Source of the DNA: Streptomyces buecherae
Lineage (GTDB): Bacteria; Actinomycetota; Actinomycetes; Streptomycetales; Streptomycetaceae
DNA length: 64,000 bases
NCBI RefSeq assembly: GCF_014295035.1
Contig: NZ_CP060404.1
Location: forward strand, 124,001-188,000
Direction: 5' to 3'
The notes beneath the pieces are model-generated. The model saw nothing but the letters and a program-made list of their open reading frames with translations. It was not told where the DNA came from and did not search any database. Numbering within the stretch: the first letter of the stretch is position 1; every line of letters starts with the position of its first letter. Shown one piece after another: positions 51,401 to 60,217 of this stretch. The position numbers and the translations under genes are program-made.

Positions 51401-52702
51401 GACGTGGAGCCGGCCGCCGCGTCGGACGTACCGCTGTCCGAGCGGCTGGCGCGGGCGGGCGCGGGTCAGCCGGTGGCCGGCGTGCTGTCGCTGCTGGCAC
51501 TGCCCGGGCCGCGTCGAGCCAGTGGTGACGACGGCGCGCCGAGCGAGGACGGCGGTTCGGCGCTGGCGCCGACGGTCGCGCTGGCCGACGCCTTGGAGCG
51601 GGCCCGGATCGAGGCGCCGTTGTGGGTGGTCACCCAGGGCGCCGTCAGTATCGGCGTCGGCGACTCCGCCCCCCGTCCCGAACAGGCCCAGCTCTGGGGT
51701 CTGAGCGGCGCGTTGGCCGCCGAGCGGCAGGAACGCTGGGGTGGCCTGGTCGACCTGCCGGCCCGGTGCGGCGCCCGGACGTGGCGCCGGCTGGCGGCGG
51801 CGCTGCTCGCCGATGAGGGCGAGAGCGAGCTGGCCGTAGGCCCCGACGGCGCGTTCGCACGGCGCCTGGTGCGGGAGACGGCGGCCGGCACCGCCGACGG
51901 TGGCACCCTGCGTGGCACGGCACTGATCAGCGGCGCGAACACCGGCGCCGGCGCGCACGCGGCGCGCTGGGCGGCCGAGGCCGGCGCCGAGCAGGTGCTG
52001 CTGGTGGACGCGGCGGCGCCGGACGAGGCGCTGGTGGCGGAGTTGTCCGCGACCGGCGTGCGCGTGGCGACCGCCGTCGCCGACGTGGCCGAACCGGGCG
52101 AGCTGGACCGGGTCGTCGCAAGCGTCGCGCCCGAGCTTCCGCTGACCGCGGTGGTCCATCTCGCCTGCGAACTCGGTTACGAGGCGGGCCCGTTGGACGC
52201 CGAGCGGCTGCGCGGCGAGGGGGCGGGCGCGATGGCCGCGGCGCGCCGGGTGTGCGCGCTGGCCCGGCGGCACGACCTGACGGCCCTGGTCTTGTGCTCG
52301 TCGGTCGCCGGCGTCTGCCGCGGCCCGGGGCTCGGCAACCAGGCTCCGACGCACGCCTACGTCAGCGCCCTCGCCCAGGAGTGCCGGGCACACGGTGTGC
52401 CCGCCGTGTCGGTGGCCCTGGGCCCCGTCGGCGAGCCGGACGCGGTCGTCGGCGCCGCCAAGCAGTTGCGGGGCAACGGGATGGCGGCGCTGCCCGGGCA
52501 GGCGGTGGTCCAGGCCCTGCGCGACGCGGTCGCGGCCCAGGCACCGGCCGCGGTGGTCGCGGACATCGACTGGGCCTGGGTGGCCGACCACGCGACGGAG
52601 CTGGGCGTACGGCGCCTCTTCGCCGACCTCCCGGAGTTCCGGCCCACCGACCGGGCGGCGCCGCCCGCCGTGCCCGCCGCGCTCGCGACGGGACCGTCGT
52701 GA
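48500..52702 (+). CDS. KSX-like PKS remnant: active-looking KS with dead AT and dead KR, no ACP
   Basis: A protein of 1400 residues with docking helix [18 protein letters not shown]. The KS is complete: DTACSSS with Cys206, VEAHGTGT and VKSNIGHTQ with both His. The AT is shortened, and its nucleophile motif GHSxGE reads GAGGGE (Ala669, Gly670), so it cannot load an extender; the HAFH/YASH region is missing. The KR has lost the glycine motif ([12 protein letters not shown]), and the catalytic Tyr is Gln1281 (GLGNQAPTH). There is no ACP; a separate ACP gene follows 175 bp later. This matches the MonKSX-type chain-transfer protein of polyether clusters, thought to pass the finished chain from the last PKS module to a discrete ACP for oxidative cyclisation. 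The retained AT and KR shells suggest decay from a full module. Confidence 0.85.
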   Translation: MTNEEKLVDYLKWTTAELHQTRQQLQDLKEQRPEPIAIVGMGCRFPGGVRTPEQLWDVVADERDVISGFPTDRGWDLESLYHPDPDHHGTSYVRSGGFVHDAADFDAAFFDISDREAPAMEPQQRLLLEVAWEAVESAGIAPHTLRGSDTSVYAGVMYHDYASRLDRIPEGLLGYVGNGNAASLAPGRVAYTLGLQGAAVALDTACSSSLVAMHLAARALRQGECSLALAGGAAINYTASAFQVASSQRQLAPDARCKSFADAADGMVYAEGVGLVLLERLSDARRAGHQVLAVIRGSAINQDGASTGMAAPNGPAQQQLIREALAQARLSPSDVDAVEAHGTGTAFGDSIELQALLSTYGKERPADDPLLLGCVKSNIGHTQAAAGVASVIKMVAAMRHRSLPPSLHVDRPTRLVSWRSGAVRLVTERTAWPTRERPLRAAVSSFSASGTNAHLIVEQPPATTRPAGPERSTRSVPDAGSCTAGPVVPWLVSARGERALAGQARALLDHLDGAGEGSPTDVGWSLVTTRSPFEHQAVVVGADHAELADGLAALATGRAHPAVVGPAVLRPGAATVAARTTVFAFGGGERPPGFGAELYARFPAFTTAFDAVAEAFDGRLDRPLRELAFDVGAASLAAPEAAAVRFAGQVALAALVRALGVRAGAVIGAGGGEIAAAHVAGALPLPDACALVLADAAGPERVRQVAGGLDLRQPDLPVLSARTGEPVGESLATVAYWAESGRGGASGGVAGAAAGASAWVELGPDALLAAPSEPAGRAPLAVSAVAPGEPEVRALTHAVARLHLAGGPGVDWPAFFAGGPTPSTVRLPTYAFQRRRYWLENEPAPGAPAVESRADTEFWAAVERADPDAVARAIGVSGERGALLREVLPALATWRRQRRWRYRVSWRPVAEAGEPRLSGRWLVVTGPPPASPVAADAKPAEDGATGSATAVVAALRARGAEIVPVDVDVEPAAASDVPLSERLARAGAGQPVAGVLSLLALPGPRRASGDDGAPSEDGGSALAPTVALADALERARIEAPLWVVTQGAVSIGVGDSAPRPEQAQLWGLSGALAAERQERWGGLVDLPARCGARTWRRLAAALLADEGESELAVGPDGAFARRLVRETAAGTADGGTLRGTALISGANTGAGAHAARWAAEAGAEQVLLVDAAAPDEALVAELSATGVRVATAVADVAEPGELDRVVASVAPELPLTAVVHLACELGYEAGPLDAERLRGEGAGAMAAARRVCALARRHDLTALVLCSSVAGVCRGPGLGNQAPTHAYVSALAQECRAHGVPAVSVALGPVGEPDAVVGAAKQLRGNGMAALPGQAVVQALRDAVAAQAPAAVVADIDWAWVADHATELGVRRLFADLPEFRPTDRAAPPAVPAALATGPS

Positions 52703-52877
52703 CCACGTGCGCCATGCCGGCCCGGGCCCGGTCCGCGCGAGGGGACGCGGACCGCCGCTGCCCGGGTGCGCGCGGCCCACGGCGGCCCGCCGCCGGCCAC
52801 GAGTTCTCCGGGACGCTCACCGCCGTCGGCGCCGCCGACGGCTGCGTCCCGAAGCCCCAACGAGACGGGAGAAAGTG

Positions 52878-53231
52878 ATGGACACCGAAAACAGCGAGGC
52901 CAACCTCGACGGCGCCAAGCTCCGCGAGGACCTCGCCGCCGCGACCCCCGAGGAGCGCGAGGCGCTGTTGCGCGAGACGGTGCGCGCTCAGCTCGCGAGC
53001 ATCCTGCCCGAGGCCACCATCGAGGACGACAGCAACTTCCTGGAGAGCGGGCTCACCTCGCTCACCGCGCTGGAGCTGACCCGCAACCTGATGACGCTCA
53101 CCGACGTGGAGATCCCCCTCGTCGCCGTCCTGGAGTACCCGACCCCGGCCACCCTGGGCCACTACCTGGCCGAGGCGTTCGCCGCGGTGGCCGAGGACGA
53201 CGCGGCTCCCGCCGGCACCGCGGCGGAGTAG
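52878..53231 (+). CDS. Discrete acyl carrier protein, ACPX-like
   Basis: A protein of 117 residues, ATG 52878 with GGGAGAAAG just upstream. The phosphopantetheine site is FLESGLTSLTALELTRNL, with Ser61 in LTS rather than the DSL of the modular ACPs. The helix IPLVAVLEYPTPATLGHYLA completes the fold. About 35 acidic residues precede it and a short acidic Ala-rich tail follows. It lies directly after the KSX-like gene and is closed by a strong terminator. In monensin-type pathways the discrete ACPX carries the chain during epoxidation and ring closure. Confidence 0.9.
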   Translation: MDTENSEANLDGAKLREDLAAATPEEREALLRETVRAQLASILPEATIEDDSNFLESGLTSLTALELTRNLMTLTDVEIPLVAVLEYPTPATLGHYLAEAFAAVAEDDAAPAGTAAE

Positions 53232-53310
53232 CCGGGTGGGCACGCACGCTGCACGGCCCGCGCGCACCGCGACGGGCAGGCGCCGCACAGCCGGCTGACG
53301 GTCGCGTCCA

Positions 53311-53346
53311 CGCCGCACCGGGGCCTCGCAACGCCCCGGTGCGGCG
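53311..53346. terminator. Strong hairpin closing the PKS-epoxidase operon
   Basis: CGCCGCACCGGGGC (53311-53324) and GCCCCGGTGCGGCG (53333-53346) form a perfect 14-bp stem with an 8-base loop, 80 bp after the ACP stop and before the convergent MFS gene. Confidence 0.88.
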
Positions 53347-53437
53347 CCGTGCCGCGAGCCGGCTGGCTGAGACGCGGTTCGCCCGCTCGGTGGCGAGCGG
53401 AGCCGCGGCGAGGGCGAGGCGTGCTGGCGCCCCACCG

Positions 53438-54724
53438 TCATCGGGACCCACGCCAACTCTTCCGGCCGGCGCTCGGTGCGGACGAGGCGGCCCGTCCGGC
53501 GCGCGGTCCGGTCCGCTGCCGCGCGACGGCCGCCAGATGTCGGGCCAGGGCCGCCGCCGCGCACAGCGCCAACAGCGCGCACACCCCCGGCCAACCCGCC
53601 GCGCCGAAGGCCCGCGCGCCCAGCCAGGACCCGGCGCTGCCACCCAGGTAGGCGCAGGTCATGTAGGCGGTGGTGAGGCGGCTGCGGGCGTCGGCGCGCA
53701 GCGCGTAGACCCGGGTCGTGTTGGCGACCATCCCGCACTGCATCGCCACGTCGAGCAGCAGCGTGCCGACGACGAGCGCCGCCATGCCGGCCGCCCCACC
53801 CAGCGCCCCGGCCGCCAGCACCACGGCGGAGGCGAGCGTGCCCAACAGGCAGACCAGGTTGACCAGGTCGGGGCCGCGCCGGTCGGTGAGCCGGCCGGCC
53901 AGCGGCGTACACACCATGGTGGCCGCCCCCACCAGGGCGAGCAGGCCCGCGGCCGGGGCACCAAGGCCGTAGGCCGGGCCGGTCAGCAGCAGGACGACGC
54001 CCGTCCACACCGCCGAGAACCCGGCGAACACCGTCGCCTGGTAGAAGCTCGAGCGCCGCAGCTCCGGTTCGGTGCGCAGCAGCCGCAGCGGTTCGGCGAG
54101 CAGGGCGCGGTACGGTCGGCCGGCCGCCGGGGCGGGCCGCACGGGCAGCGCCGCCCCGAGCACCCAGGCCAGCAGCAGCATCACGGCCGCGGCGACCAGG
54201 TAGGGGGTCCGCCAGCCCCACGCCTCGGCGAGCGAGCCGCCGAACGCGCGCGACAGCAGCATCCCGCCGATGGCGCCGCTGGCCAGCATCCCGGACACCT
54301 CGCCGCGCCGGCCGGGCGCGACCAACCCGGCCGCGAGCGGGCCCACCACGGACGCGGCGACGCTGGTCAGGCCCACGGCGGCGGAGGCGGTGACGAGCAC
54401 CGGCAGGCCGGGGGCCAGGCCCGCCGCGAGCAGTCCGAGGCCGGTCAGGCAGAGCAGGACCGTCAGCAGGCGTCGGTGGGGAAACCGGTCGCCCAGCGGT
54501 ACGAGGAGGTAGTTGCCGGCCGCGTACCCCACCTGGGTTGCGGTGACCGCGAGCGTCGCGGCGCCCGTGGAGACGCCGAGCCCCTCGGCCGCCAGCGGGG
54601 TCAGTGCCTGCGCGAAGTAGAGGTTGCCCACCGCCGCCGCGCAGGTGAGCGCGAGCAGGAGAAGAAACCGCCGGCTCAGGACGGGGTCGGGCGGGGGCGT
54701 CGACGCTGCTGTCATGTCGGGCAT
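53438..54724 (-). CDS. MFS transporter, candidate exporter
   Basis: A protein of 428 residues with about 12 hydrophobic segments starting at RRFLLLLALTCAAAVGNLYF. The loop between helices 2 and 3 has the MFS motif VPLGDRFPHRRLL, and the second half repeats it as AGRLTDRRGPDLV. The C-terminal tail is basic. The overall pattern is that of drug-efflux MFS proteins of the YjiJ/YnfM-like type. It is divergent from an ArsR-family regulator with only 47 bp between them, a common arrangement for an exporter and its repressor. It could export the polyketide or give resistance, but this rests on position only. Confidence 0.88.
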   Translation of the reverse strand: MPDMTAASTPPPDPVLSRRFLLLLALTCAAAVGNLYFAQALTPLAAEGLGVSTGAATLAVTATQVGYAAGNYLLVPLGDRFPHRRLLTVLLCLTGLGLLAAGLAPGLPVLVTASAAVGLTSVAASVVGPLAAGLVAPGRRGEVSGMLASGAIGGMLLSRAFGGSLAEAWGWRTPYLVAAAVMLLLAWVLGAALPVRPAPAAGRPYRALLAEPLRLLRTEPELRRSSFYQATVFAGFSAVWTGVVLLLTGPAYGLGAPAAGLLALVGAATMVCTPLAGRLTDRRGPDLVNLVCLLGTLASAVVLAAGALGGAAGMAALVVGTLLLDVAMQCGMVANTTRVYALRADARSRLTTAYMTCAYLGGSAGSWLGARAFGAAGWPGVCALLALCAAAALARHLAAVARQRTGPRAGRAASSAPSAGRKSWRGSR

Positions 54725-54771
54725 TCCACGGCCCTGTGGGGCCGGGCGGAAACGACGTAGCGTATGCCTTA

Positions 54772-55773
54772 ATGATCAGCTTCGTGATGGGGGTCGAGGA
54801 CCTCGCCGACACCCGGTTCGCGCTGTCGCCGCTGGCCGAGACGGTGTGCAGCCTGCGCGTGCTGCGCGAGCCCGGGTTGTCCGCGCTGCACCTGCCCTGG
54901 CGCCGGGCGGTCATTAGCGGGTTGGGCGCGCTGGACACGGAGTTGCTGCTGTCGCTGGTCGCGCGGCGGCACACCCTGCCGGACTTCCTCACCCCACGAC
55001 CGGCCACCCACTTCGCGTCCTTCGCCGACGAACTGGCCGTCGTACGGCGCACTCCCCCCGCCCTCGTACGCCGCGACCTGCGCGACACGCACGCTCCCGA
55101 TCCGCTGCCCGCGCCGCTGCGGGCCGCGGCGACCGGCACCGACGCCGAGGTGATCGCCCTCCGCGAGGCCGTCTGCGACCTGCTCGACGGCTACTGGAGC
55201 GCGGCCGTCGAGCCGTGGTGGCCGCGGATCCGCCTCGTGCTGGAGGCCGACATGACCTACCGGGCGCGCCAACTGGCCACCGGTGGGGCGCGGCTGTTGT
55301 TCGCCGACCTCCACCCCGACGTGCGCTGGCGGGACGGCGTGCTGGAGATGCGCGGCATGATCGGCGACGGCTTCCGCACCCGGGCCGCCGGGCGGGGGCT
55401 GTTGCTGGTCCCCCTGGTGTTCGCGCACAAGCCAGCGCCACCCGTGACGGAGCACGTCGCGCCGGTGCTGGCCTACCCGAGCCGCGGGGTGGCGACGCTG
55501 TGGGCCGAGGCCCCGCCCGCCGCGCCGCCGGGGGCCCTCGCGGAGCTGGTCGGGGCGGTGCGGGCGCGGTTGCTCGCGCAGTTGGCCGAGCCGCTGGCCA
55601 CGGTGGAGCTCGCGCGCCGCTTCCGGGTCACGCCGAGCGCGGTCTCCCAACACCTGCGCGTCCTCTTCGCGACGGGGCTCGTCACCCGGGCCCGCCACGG
55701 GCGTCAGGTGTTGTACCGGCGCACGCCGCTCGCGGACCAGTTGCTGGGCGGCGAGGCCGCGCCGGACGCTTAG
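54772..55773 (+). CDS. ArsR-family winged-helix regulator with DUF5937-like N-terminal domain
   Basis: A protein of 333 residues. The C-terminal 75 residues hold the ArsR/SmtB DNA-binding domain: LAEPLATVELARRFRVTPSA, VSQHLRVLFATGLVTRARHG, RQVLYRRTPLAD. The N-terminal 250 residues resemble the DUF5937 domain of actinobacterial ArsR-like regulators (RFALSPLAETVCSLRVLREP near the start, and a VEPWWPRIRLVLEADMTYRA segment). No cysteine metal site is seen in the winged helix, so the ligand is probably organic. It most likely controls the divergent MFS gene; the shared region of 47 bp means both promoters overlap. Confidence 0.85.
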   Translation: MISFVMGVEDLADTRFALSPLAETVCSLRVLREPGLSALHLPWRRAVISGLGALDTELLLSLVARRHTLPDFLTPRPATHFASFADELAVVRRTPPALVRRDLRDTHAPDPLPAPLRAAATGTDAEVIALREAVCDLLDGYWSAAVEPWWPRIRLVLEADMTYRARQLATGGARLLFADLHPDVRWRDGVLEMRGMIGDGFRTRAAGRGLLLVPLVFAHKPAPPVTEHVAPVLAYPSRGVATLWAEAPPAAPPGALAELVGAVRARLLAQLAEPLATVELARRFRVTPSAVSQHLRVLFATGLVTRARHGRQVLYRRTPLADQLLGGEAAPDA

Positions 55774-55818
55774 AGAAGCCGTGCGCCACAGTCCACGGCC
55801 ATGGGGCAGGATGAACCC

Positions 55819-56343
55819 ATGCTCGTGATCATCTGTGGCCTGCCCGCAACGGGGAAGACGACCCTGTCGCGGACTCTGGCCCGCCAGATCGGTGCCGTTC
55901 ACGTGCGCGTGGACACCATCGAGCAGGCGATCGTACGTTCCGGGCTGGCCACCCACCCCGTGGGCCCGGCCGGGTATGTCGTCGCCTACGCCCTGGCCGA
56001 AGAGCACCTGCGACAGGGGCTCACCGTGGTCGCCGAGTCCGTGAGCCCACTGGCTGTCACTCGCGACGCCTGGCGGAGTGTCGCCGTGCGCACCGCCGCC
56101 CCCGCGATCGAGGCCGAGATCGTCTGTTCCGACCCGGCCGAGCATCGTCGTCGAGCCGAACACCGCGCGGTCGACATCCCCGACCTGGCTCTCCCGAGCT
56201 GGGACGCCATCGTGCACCGCCCGTACGAACCCTGGCACCGCGAGCGCCTTGTGATCGACACCGCGGGTCGCGACGTCGCCGCCTGCGTCGCCGATCTCCG
56301 CCGGGCGCTCACCGAGGCCAGGGTCCCGCCTGCCCCCTGTTGA
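55819..56343 (+). CDS. Small AAA/P-loop kinase
   Basis: A protein of 174 residues starting MLVIICGLPATGKTTLSR, which is a Walker A motif (GLPATGKTT) at the very N-terminus. It continues with VRVDTIEQAIVRSG, an LRQGLTVVAESVSPLAVTR strand resembling Walker B, and arginines that may form a lid (EHRRRAEHR). The size and pattern are those of the AAA_33 / gluconokinase-like small-molecule kinase family; chloramphenicol phosphotransferase-like relatives exist. ATG 55819 (AGGA upstream) is preferred over ATG 55801. The substrate is unknown, and a resistance role is only possible. Confidence 0.85.
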   Translation: MLVIICGLPATGKTTLSRTLARQIGAVHVRVDTIEQAIVRSGLATHPVGPAGYVVAYALAEEHLRQGLTVVAESVSPLAVTRDAWRSVAVRTAAPAIEAEIVCSDPAEHRRRAEHRAVDIPDLALPSWDAIVHRPYEPWHRERLVIDTAGRDVAACVADLRRALTEARVPPAPC

Positions 56344-56353
56344 CCGTCACGCA

Positions 56354-56378
56354 CCCGGCGCCGCCGCATGGCGCCGGG
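56354..56378. terminator. Hairpin between kinase and P450 genes
   Basis: CCCGGCGCC (56354-56362) and GGCGCCGGG (56370-56378) form a perfect 9-bp stem with a 7-base loop between two converging stop codons. Confidence 0.75.
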
Positions 56379-56396
56379 CCTGCGCGGTGGCGCCGC

Positions 56397-57656
56397 CTAG
56401 AACACGCACTGCACGTGCTTGATGGCCTCCACGAAGCTGGCGACCAGCCGCCTGGGCTCGCCTTCGCTGCGGATGTGCGGGAGCCGGCCGAAGAGTTCGC
56501 GGAAGAAGACGGTGACCTCCATGCGGGCCAGGTGGGCGCCGAGGCAGAAGTGCGGCCCGACGGAGCCGAAGGTCAGGTGGGGGTTGGGGTCCCGGGTGAT
56601 GTCGAACGTGTACGGGTCCTCGAACACCTTCTCGTCCCTGTTGGCCGAGCAGTAGAAGAGCAGGACCTTGTCGCCCTTGGCGAAGGTGTGCCCGTTCACC
56701 TCGCAGTCGCGGGCCGCCGTCCGGCGCATCCAGTTGATGGGGGTCGCCATGCGCAGGATCTCCTCGACGGCACGCGGCGCGTACGCGTCAAAGTCGGAGA
56801 GCAGCAACTCCCGCTGCTCCGGGTGTTCGGTCAGCAGCACCAAGCCACGCGAGAGCGCGTTGCGGGTGGTCTCCATGCCCGCGATGACCAGGAGGATGAA
56901 GAAGGAGGACAGTTCCTCGGGCGTCAGCCGCTCGCCGTCGATCTCGGCGTGCACCAGGCGGGTGATGAGGTCGCCGGTGGGGTTCTTCACCCGGTCGGCG
57001 GCGAGCCGGGCGATGTAGCTGCCGAGCTCCCGCGAGGTGCGCAGCAGGGCCGGCGTCGCCTGGTCGAGGCGGGGCACGTACTCCGGGTCGAAGGTGCCGA
57101 CGATGATGTTCGAACGGTCGTAGATGAACTCGTAGTCACTGGGCGGAATGCCCATCATGCCGCTCAGTACGGCGATGGGCATGATGGCGGCGGCCTGGCG
57201 TACGAAGTCACACGGGCCGGTGGCTACGAGGTCGTCGACGATCTGCCGGGCCGCCTTCCGCGAGGCCGCCTCGAACTCCGCCGCCATGCCGCGTCCGAAG
57301 GCCCGGGAGACGATTCGGCGCAGTCGGGCGTGCTGCGGATTGTCCATGTTGATCATCGAGCCGAAGAAGTTGTTGAACTCCTGCGGCAGGTCCACGATGC
57401 TGATCCCGGTCGGCGCCGAGCAGAAGTCCTGCGGCCGTCGACTCACCTCGGCGATGTCGGCGTGGTGCACCAGCGCGTAATAGCCGGCCCCGTGCGGATA
57501 TCCGGGCATCGCGGGCTCACGGAAGTGCATCGGACGCGGCGCCCTGCGGAGCGCAGCGAAGGCCGCGTCGCGATCACCGAACGGCTGCGACCAGAAGGCG
57601 AGGTCCGTGAGGTTGATCTTGGCGACGTCGTCGAACCTGGAGACGGGTGGATACAT
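56397..57656 (-). CDS. Cytochrome P450 (probable tailoring hydroxylase)
   Basis: A protein of 419 residues. ATG 57656 has CGAGG a few bases upstream, and the protein begins MYPPVSRFDDVAKINLTD; open frame further upstream is unrelated. The I helix has VIAGMETTRNALSRG (AGxET variant of the oxygen-binding groove). The K helix is AVEEILRMATP (ExxR), and the heme loop is FGSVGPHFCLGAHLARME with Cys371 as the thiolate ligand. The AGxETTRNA and PHFCLGAHLAR wording is close to the CYP124/125-like group. It is transcribed divergently from the alpha/beta hydrolase across 421 bp. A late hydroxylation of the polyether is the likely role, as in many such clusters. A ferredoxin gene was not seen. Confidence 0.92.
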   Translation of the reverse strand: MYPPVSRFDDVAKINLTDLAFWSQPFGDRDAAFAALRRAPRPMHFREPAMPGYPHGAGYYALVHHADIAEVSRRPQDFCSAPTGISIVDLPQEFNNFFGSMINMDNPQHARLRRIVSRAFGRGMAAEFEAASRKAARQIVDDLVATGPCDFVRQAAAIMPIAVLSGMMGIPPSDYEFIYDRSNIIVGTFDPEYVPRLDQATPALLRTSRELGSYIARLAADRVKNPTGDLITRLVHAEIDGERLTPEELSSFFILLVIAGMETTRNALSRGLVLLTEHPEQRELLLSDFDAYAPRAVEEILRMATPINWMRRTAARDCEVNGHTFAKGDKVLLFYCSANRDEKVFEDPYTFDITRDPNPHLTFGSVGPHFCLGAHLARMEVTVFFRELFGRLPHIRSEGEPRRLVASFVEAIKHVQCVF

Positions 57657-58077
57657 GGCGCCTCGTTTCGCGCGAATGAAAGGTCGGGGGAAGGACGACC
57701 AGATCGCGCGGGAGAAGGGGCGCGTTTTCCCTGCCTCCGGCGCGCACGCACCGCTCGCGAAGAAAGTCGCCGGAAACCACGAAATCGCCGCAGGCGGGGA
57801 AGCGCACTGCGACGTCATCGCTCCGACCGGAAAGCCCTGCCTTGCTTTCCGAGCACTCGGGAAGGGAAATGCCGACACTATGTCTGCGGTTGGGAATTCC
57901 GAGAGACTGCGGGTGGAGCTACTTACACCGTCGTCACGGAACCTGCTGCGTTCGGTGGTCCAGCATGGAACAGCATCGCCCCCCTCGCTTAAGCGCGGCT
58001 AATGTGCCGGCAATTTAGGGAACCGTAATGCCAACGGGGCTCGAATGGCGGCCTATTCACACGCTAGGCTTTCTGCC
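57657..58077. other. Divergent promoter region between P450 and alpha/beta hydrolase
   Basis: No gene was found. It holds a perfect 10-bp palindrome, CGCTTAAGCG, at 57986-57995. Read on the minus strand, CATTAG and CTTAAG lie 11 bp apart across the same place, which resembles the SARP-like boxes of the PKS side but with one mismatch in the second half. It is likely the shared control region of both genes. Confidence 0.45.
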
Positions 58078-58926
58078 ATGGATCTCTCCGTCCCCGTAAC
58101 CGATGACGTGAAATTGCATTTCCGGCACCGGCCGGGAACCGCGGCCACGGCGTTCCTCCTGGTGCACGGCATGGCCTCCAACGCACAGCTCTGGGACGAG
58201 GTCGCCGACCACCTGGCCGCCGCGGGCCATCCGGTGTACGCGGTGGACCTGCGCGGCCACGGCGAATCCGACACACCCGAAACCGGCTACGACACCCGCA
58301 CGGCCGTGGCCGACCTGGTCGCGTCCTGCGCGTTCCTGGGGTTGGAGCGGGTCGTGGTCGCGGGACACTCGTGGGGCGGCAACGTCTCGGTGCGCTTCGC
58401 CGCCGAGAACCCGCACCTGGTCTCCGCCCTCGCCCTGGTGGACGGCGGCTGGCTCGAACCGTCGGCGGCGTTCGCCTCCTGGGAGGCGTTCGTGGCCGCC
58501 CTGCGCCCCGGCGCGCTCGACGGGGCCACCGTGGACAGCATCAGCGCGTACTTCCGCACCATTCACCCCGACTGGTCACCGGCGGCGATCGACGCGGCCG
58601 TCGCCACCATGCGCGTCCACCCGGACGGCACGCTCACCCAGCGCATGACGCACGACCAGCACATGTCGATCCTGCGCAGCATCTGGGACGAGCCCCCGGT
58701 CCCCTGGTACGCCGACGTCGACGTGCCCACGCTGCTGATGGTCGCCATCCCCAAGGGCGCGCTGCCCCCGCTGGCGAACCGCATCCGCACCCGCGTGCAG
58801 AACACCACGGCCCCCCTACGCCACGCCACACTGCGCGAGTACCCCGACTCCGAGCACGACCTGCACGTGCAGCGCCCCGGACAAGTAGCCGCGGATCTCC
58901 TGGAGTTGGCACGCGGCGCGGGGTGA
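58078..58926 (+). CDS. Alpha/beta hydrolase, candidate polyether-releasing thioesterase (MonCII-like)
   Basis: A protein of 282 residues beginning MDLSVPVTDDVKLHFRHRPG. Classical alpha/beta hydrolase features: FLLVHGMASNAQLWDEVADH (HG oxyanion motif), VYAVDLRGHGESD, nucleophile elbow VVVAGHSWGGN with Ser98, and a C-terminal EYPDSEHDLHVQRP with the catalytic His. The length and domain type fit MonCII/NanE-type thioesterases, which hydrolyse the cyclised chain from ACPX. No TE domain is fused to any PKS seen here, so a separate releasing enzyme is expected. The family is broad, and an unrelated esterase role cannot be excluded. Confidence 0.75.
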   Translation: MDLSVPVTDDVKLHFRHRPGTAATAFLLVHGMASNAQLWDEVADHLAAAGHPVYAVDLRGHGESDTPETGYDTRTAVADLVASCAFLGLERVVVAGHSWGGNVSVRFAAENPHLVSALALVDGGWLEPSAAFASWEAFVAALRPGALDGATVDSISAYFRTIHPDWSPAAIDAAVATMRVHPDGTLTQRMTHDQHMSILRSIWDEPPVPWYADVDVPTLLMVAIPKGALPPLANRIRTRVQNTTAPLRHATLREYPDSEHDLHVQRPGQVAADLLELARGAG

Positions 58927-59047
58927 GCCAGCGGCAGACGACACCGCGGTCGCTTCCTGGCGACAGAGCCACCCTCCTCCGGGCCGACGACCGCGAGCAT
59001 CCGGCCCAGCGCCCGCCACCGTGGTCGCGGCCGGCCGCTCCGGGCCG

Positions 59048-60009
59048 TCACCCCAGCCCGGCCATCACGGCGGTGACGTAGTCAGCCAACCGCTCCTCCA
59101 CCACGCGCGGTGTCAGGTCGGTCCTGCCCGCCTCCCGCCACGGCCGCGACACCTGCCGCACTTCCTCCGAGACCACCAGCCCGTCCCGCACCCGCCAGTA
59201 CAGCCGCTCGCCCGCGTCCGCGGCCAGCAACCCACCGGCCTCCTCGTACGCCTCGGCGAACCGCGTACCCACGCTGGCCCGTGCAGAAGCGCGAGGTTGG
59301 TCGAGCAGTGCGCCACGTCGAGGTCCGCCGGGCCCCAGGAGGCCGTTGCCCAGTCGACCACCCCCGTGATCCGGGCGGCTGCCGGCCGTGCGGGGGACAT
59401 GTCGAACAGCACGTTGCCGGGCTGGAAGTCCCCGTGTAGGAAGCGCCCCTCGTACGGCGGTGGGGGCCCGCGGATCACGTCGATCGCCGCTGCCCACGCC
59501 GCCGGGTCGGCGCCCCGTGGCACCACGACACTGTCGGCGGTCGTCAACGCCACGTACGCCGGGGGCCGCTCGGCGGGTCGCACGGCGTGGATCGCCACGA
59601 GTCGGCGGGCCAGCAGCCGCACGCGCGTCTCCACCCCGGCGTCGGCCAGGACGGTCCGGCCGGCCAGGTGTGTCATCAGGAGCGACGGATACGCACAGTG
59701 CGCGGCGGTCGGATCAACCGCGACCAACTCGGGAGCCACCACGCCGGTCCCCGCGAACTGGGTCAGGGCGCCGGCCTCCCTCCCGAGCCAGTCATCGGCG
59801 CGCTCCACGGCGTACGGGGAGACGAAGCTCCGCAGCACCAGGGTGCGGGTACCGCCAGCACGCCTGCCCACGGTCAGCCTCCGCATCTCGGCCGTGATAC
59901 CGCCGCGCAGTGCCTCGACCCTGGTGATCCGCTCCCCCGCCTCCAGGTGCCCGCTCACCCAGGCCCGTGTCAACGGCTGGACGGTCGCCGCCTCGTCGTG
60001 CTTGGTCAT
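59048..60009 (-). pseudogene. Aminoglycoside-phosphotransferase-like gene with a frameshift
   Basis: ATG 60009 begins MTKHDEAATVQPLTRAWVSG. The kinase motifs are intact in the first frame: GRFLHGDFQPGNVLFD (Brenner motif with catalytic Asp) and ITGVVDWATASWGPADLDVA (metal-binding Asp). After NLALLHGPA, near 59270-59285, that frame becomes nonsense, while another frame continues sensibly as VGTRFAEAYEEAGGLLAADA through LYWRVRDGLVVSEEVRQVSR to a stop at 59048. The shift equals loss of one base. It is either a broken gene or a sequencing error. An intact version would be a choline kinase/APH-type phosphotransferase, possibly a resistance enzyme. Confidence 0.82.
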
Positions 60010-60217
60010 CGGGCCAACCCAACATCCGGACGGAGACGTACGCAAAGGCTTTGCCAGCCACGAGCGCGGACGGCGGGCGCGGGGCACGGGCAGGCCCCCG
60101 CGCGGGACGAAAGCCGCGACCCTCACGCGGCCTTGCTCGGGACGCGTCCGCGCCTGGTGTCCGCTCGCTGTCGCTGAGCCCACCGTCCCACTGCGGTGAC
60201 CAGGGACAATGGAGCGC

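Noticed and set aside
48500..52702. Interpretation as an ordinary extension module
   Set aside because: The AT has no nucleophile, the KR has no catalytic Tyr or cofactor loop, and there is no ACP in the protein, so it cannot complete an elongation cycle by itself.
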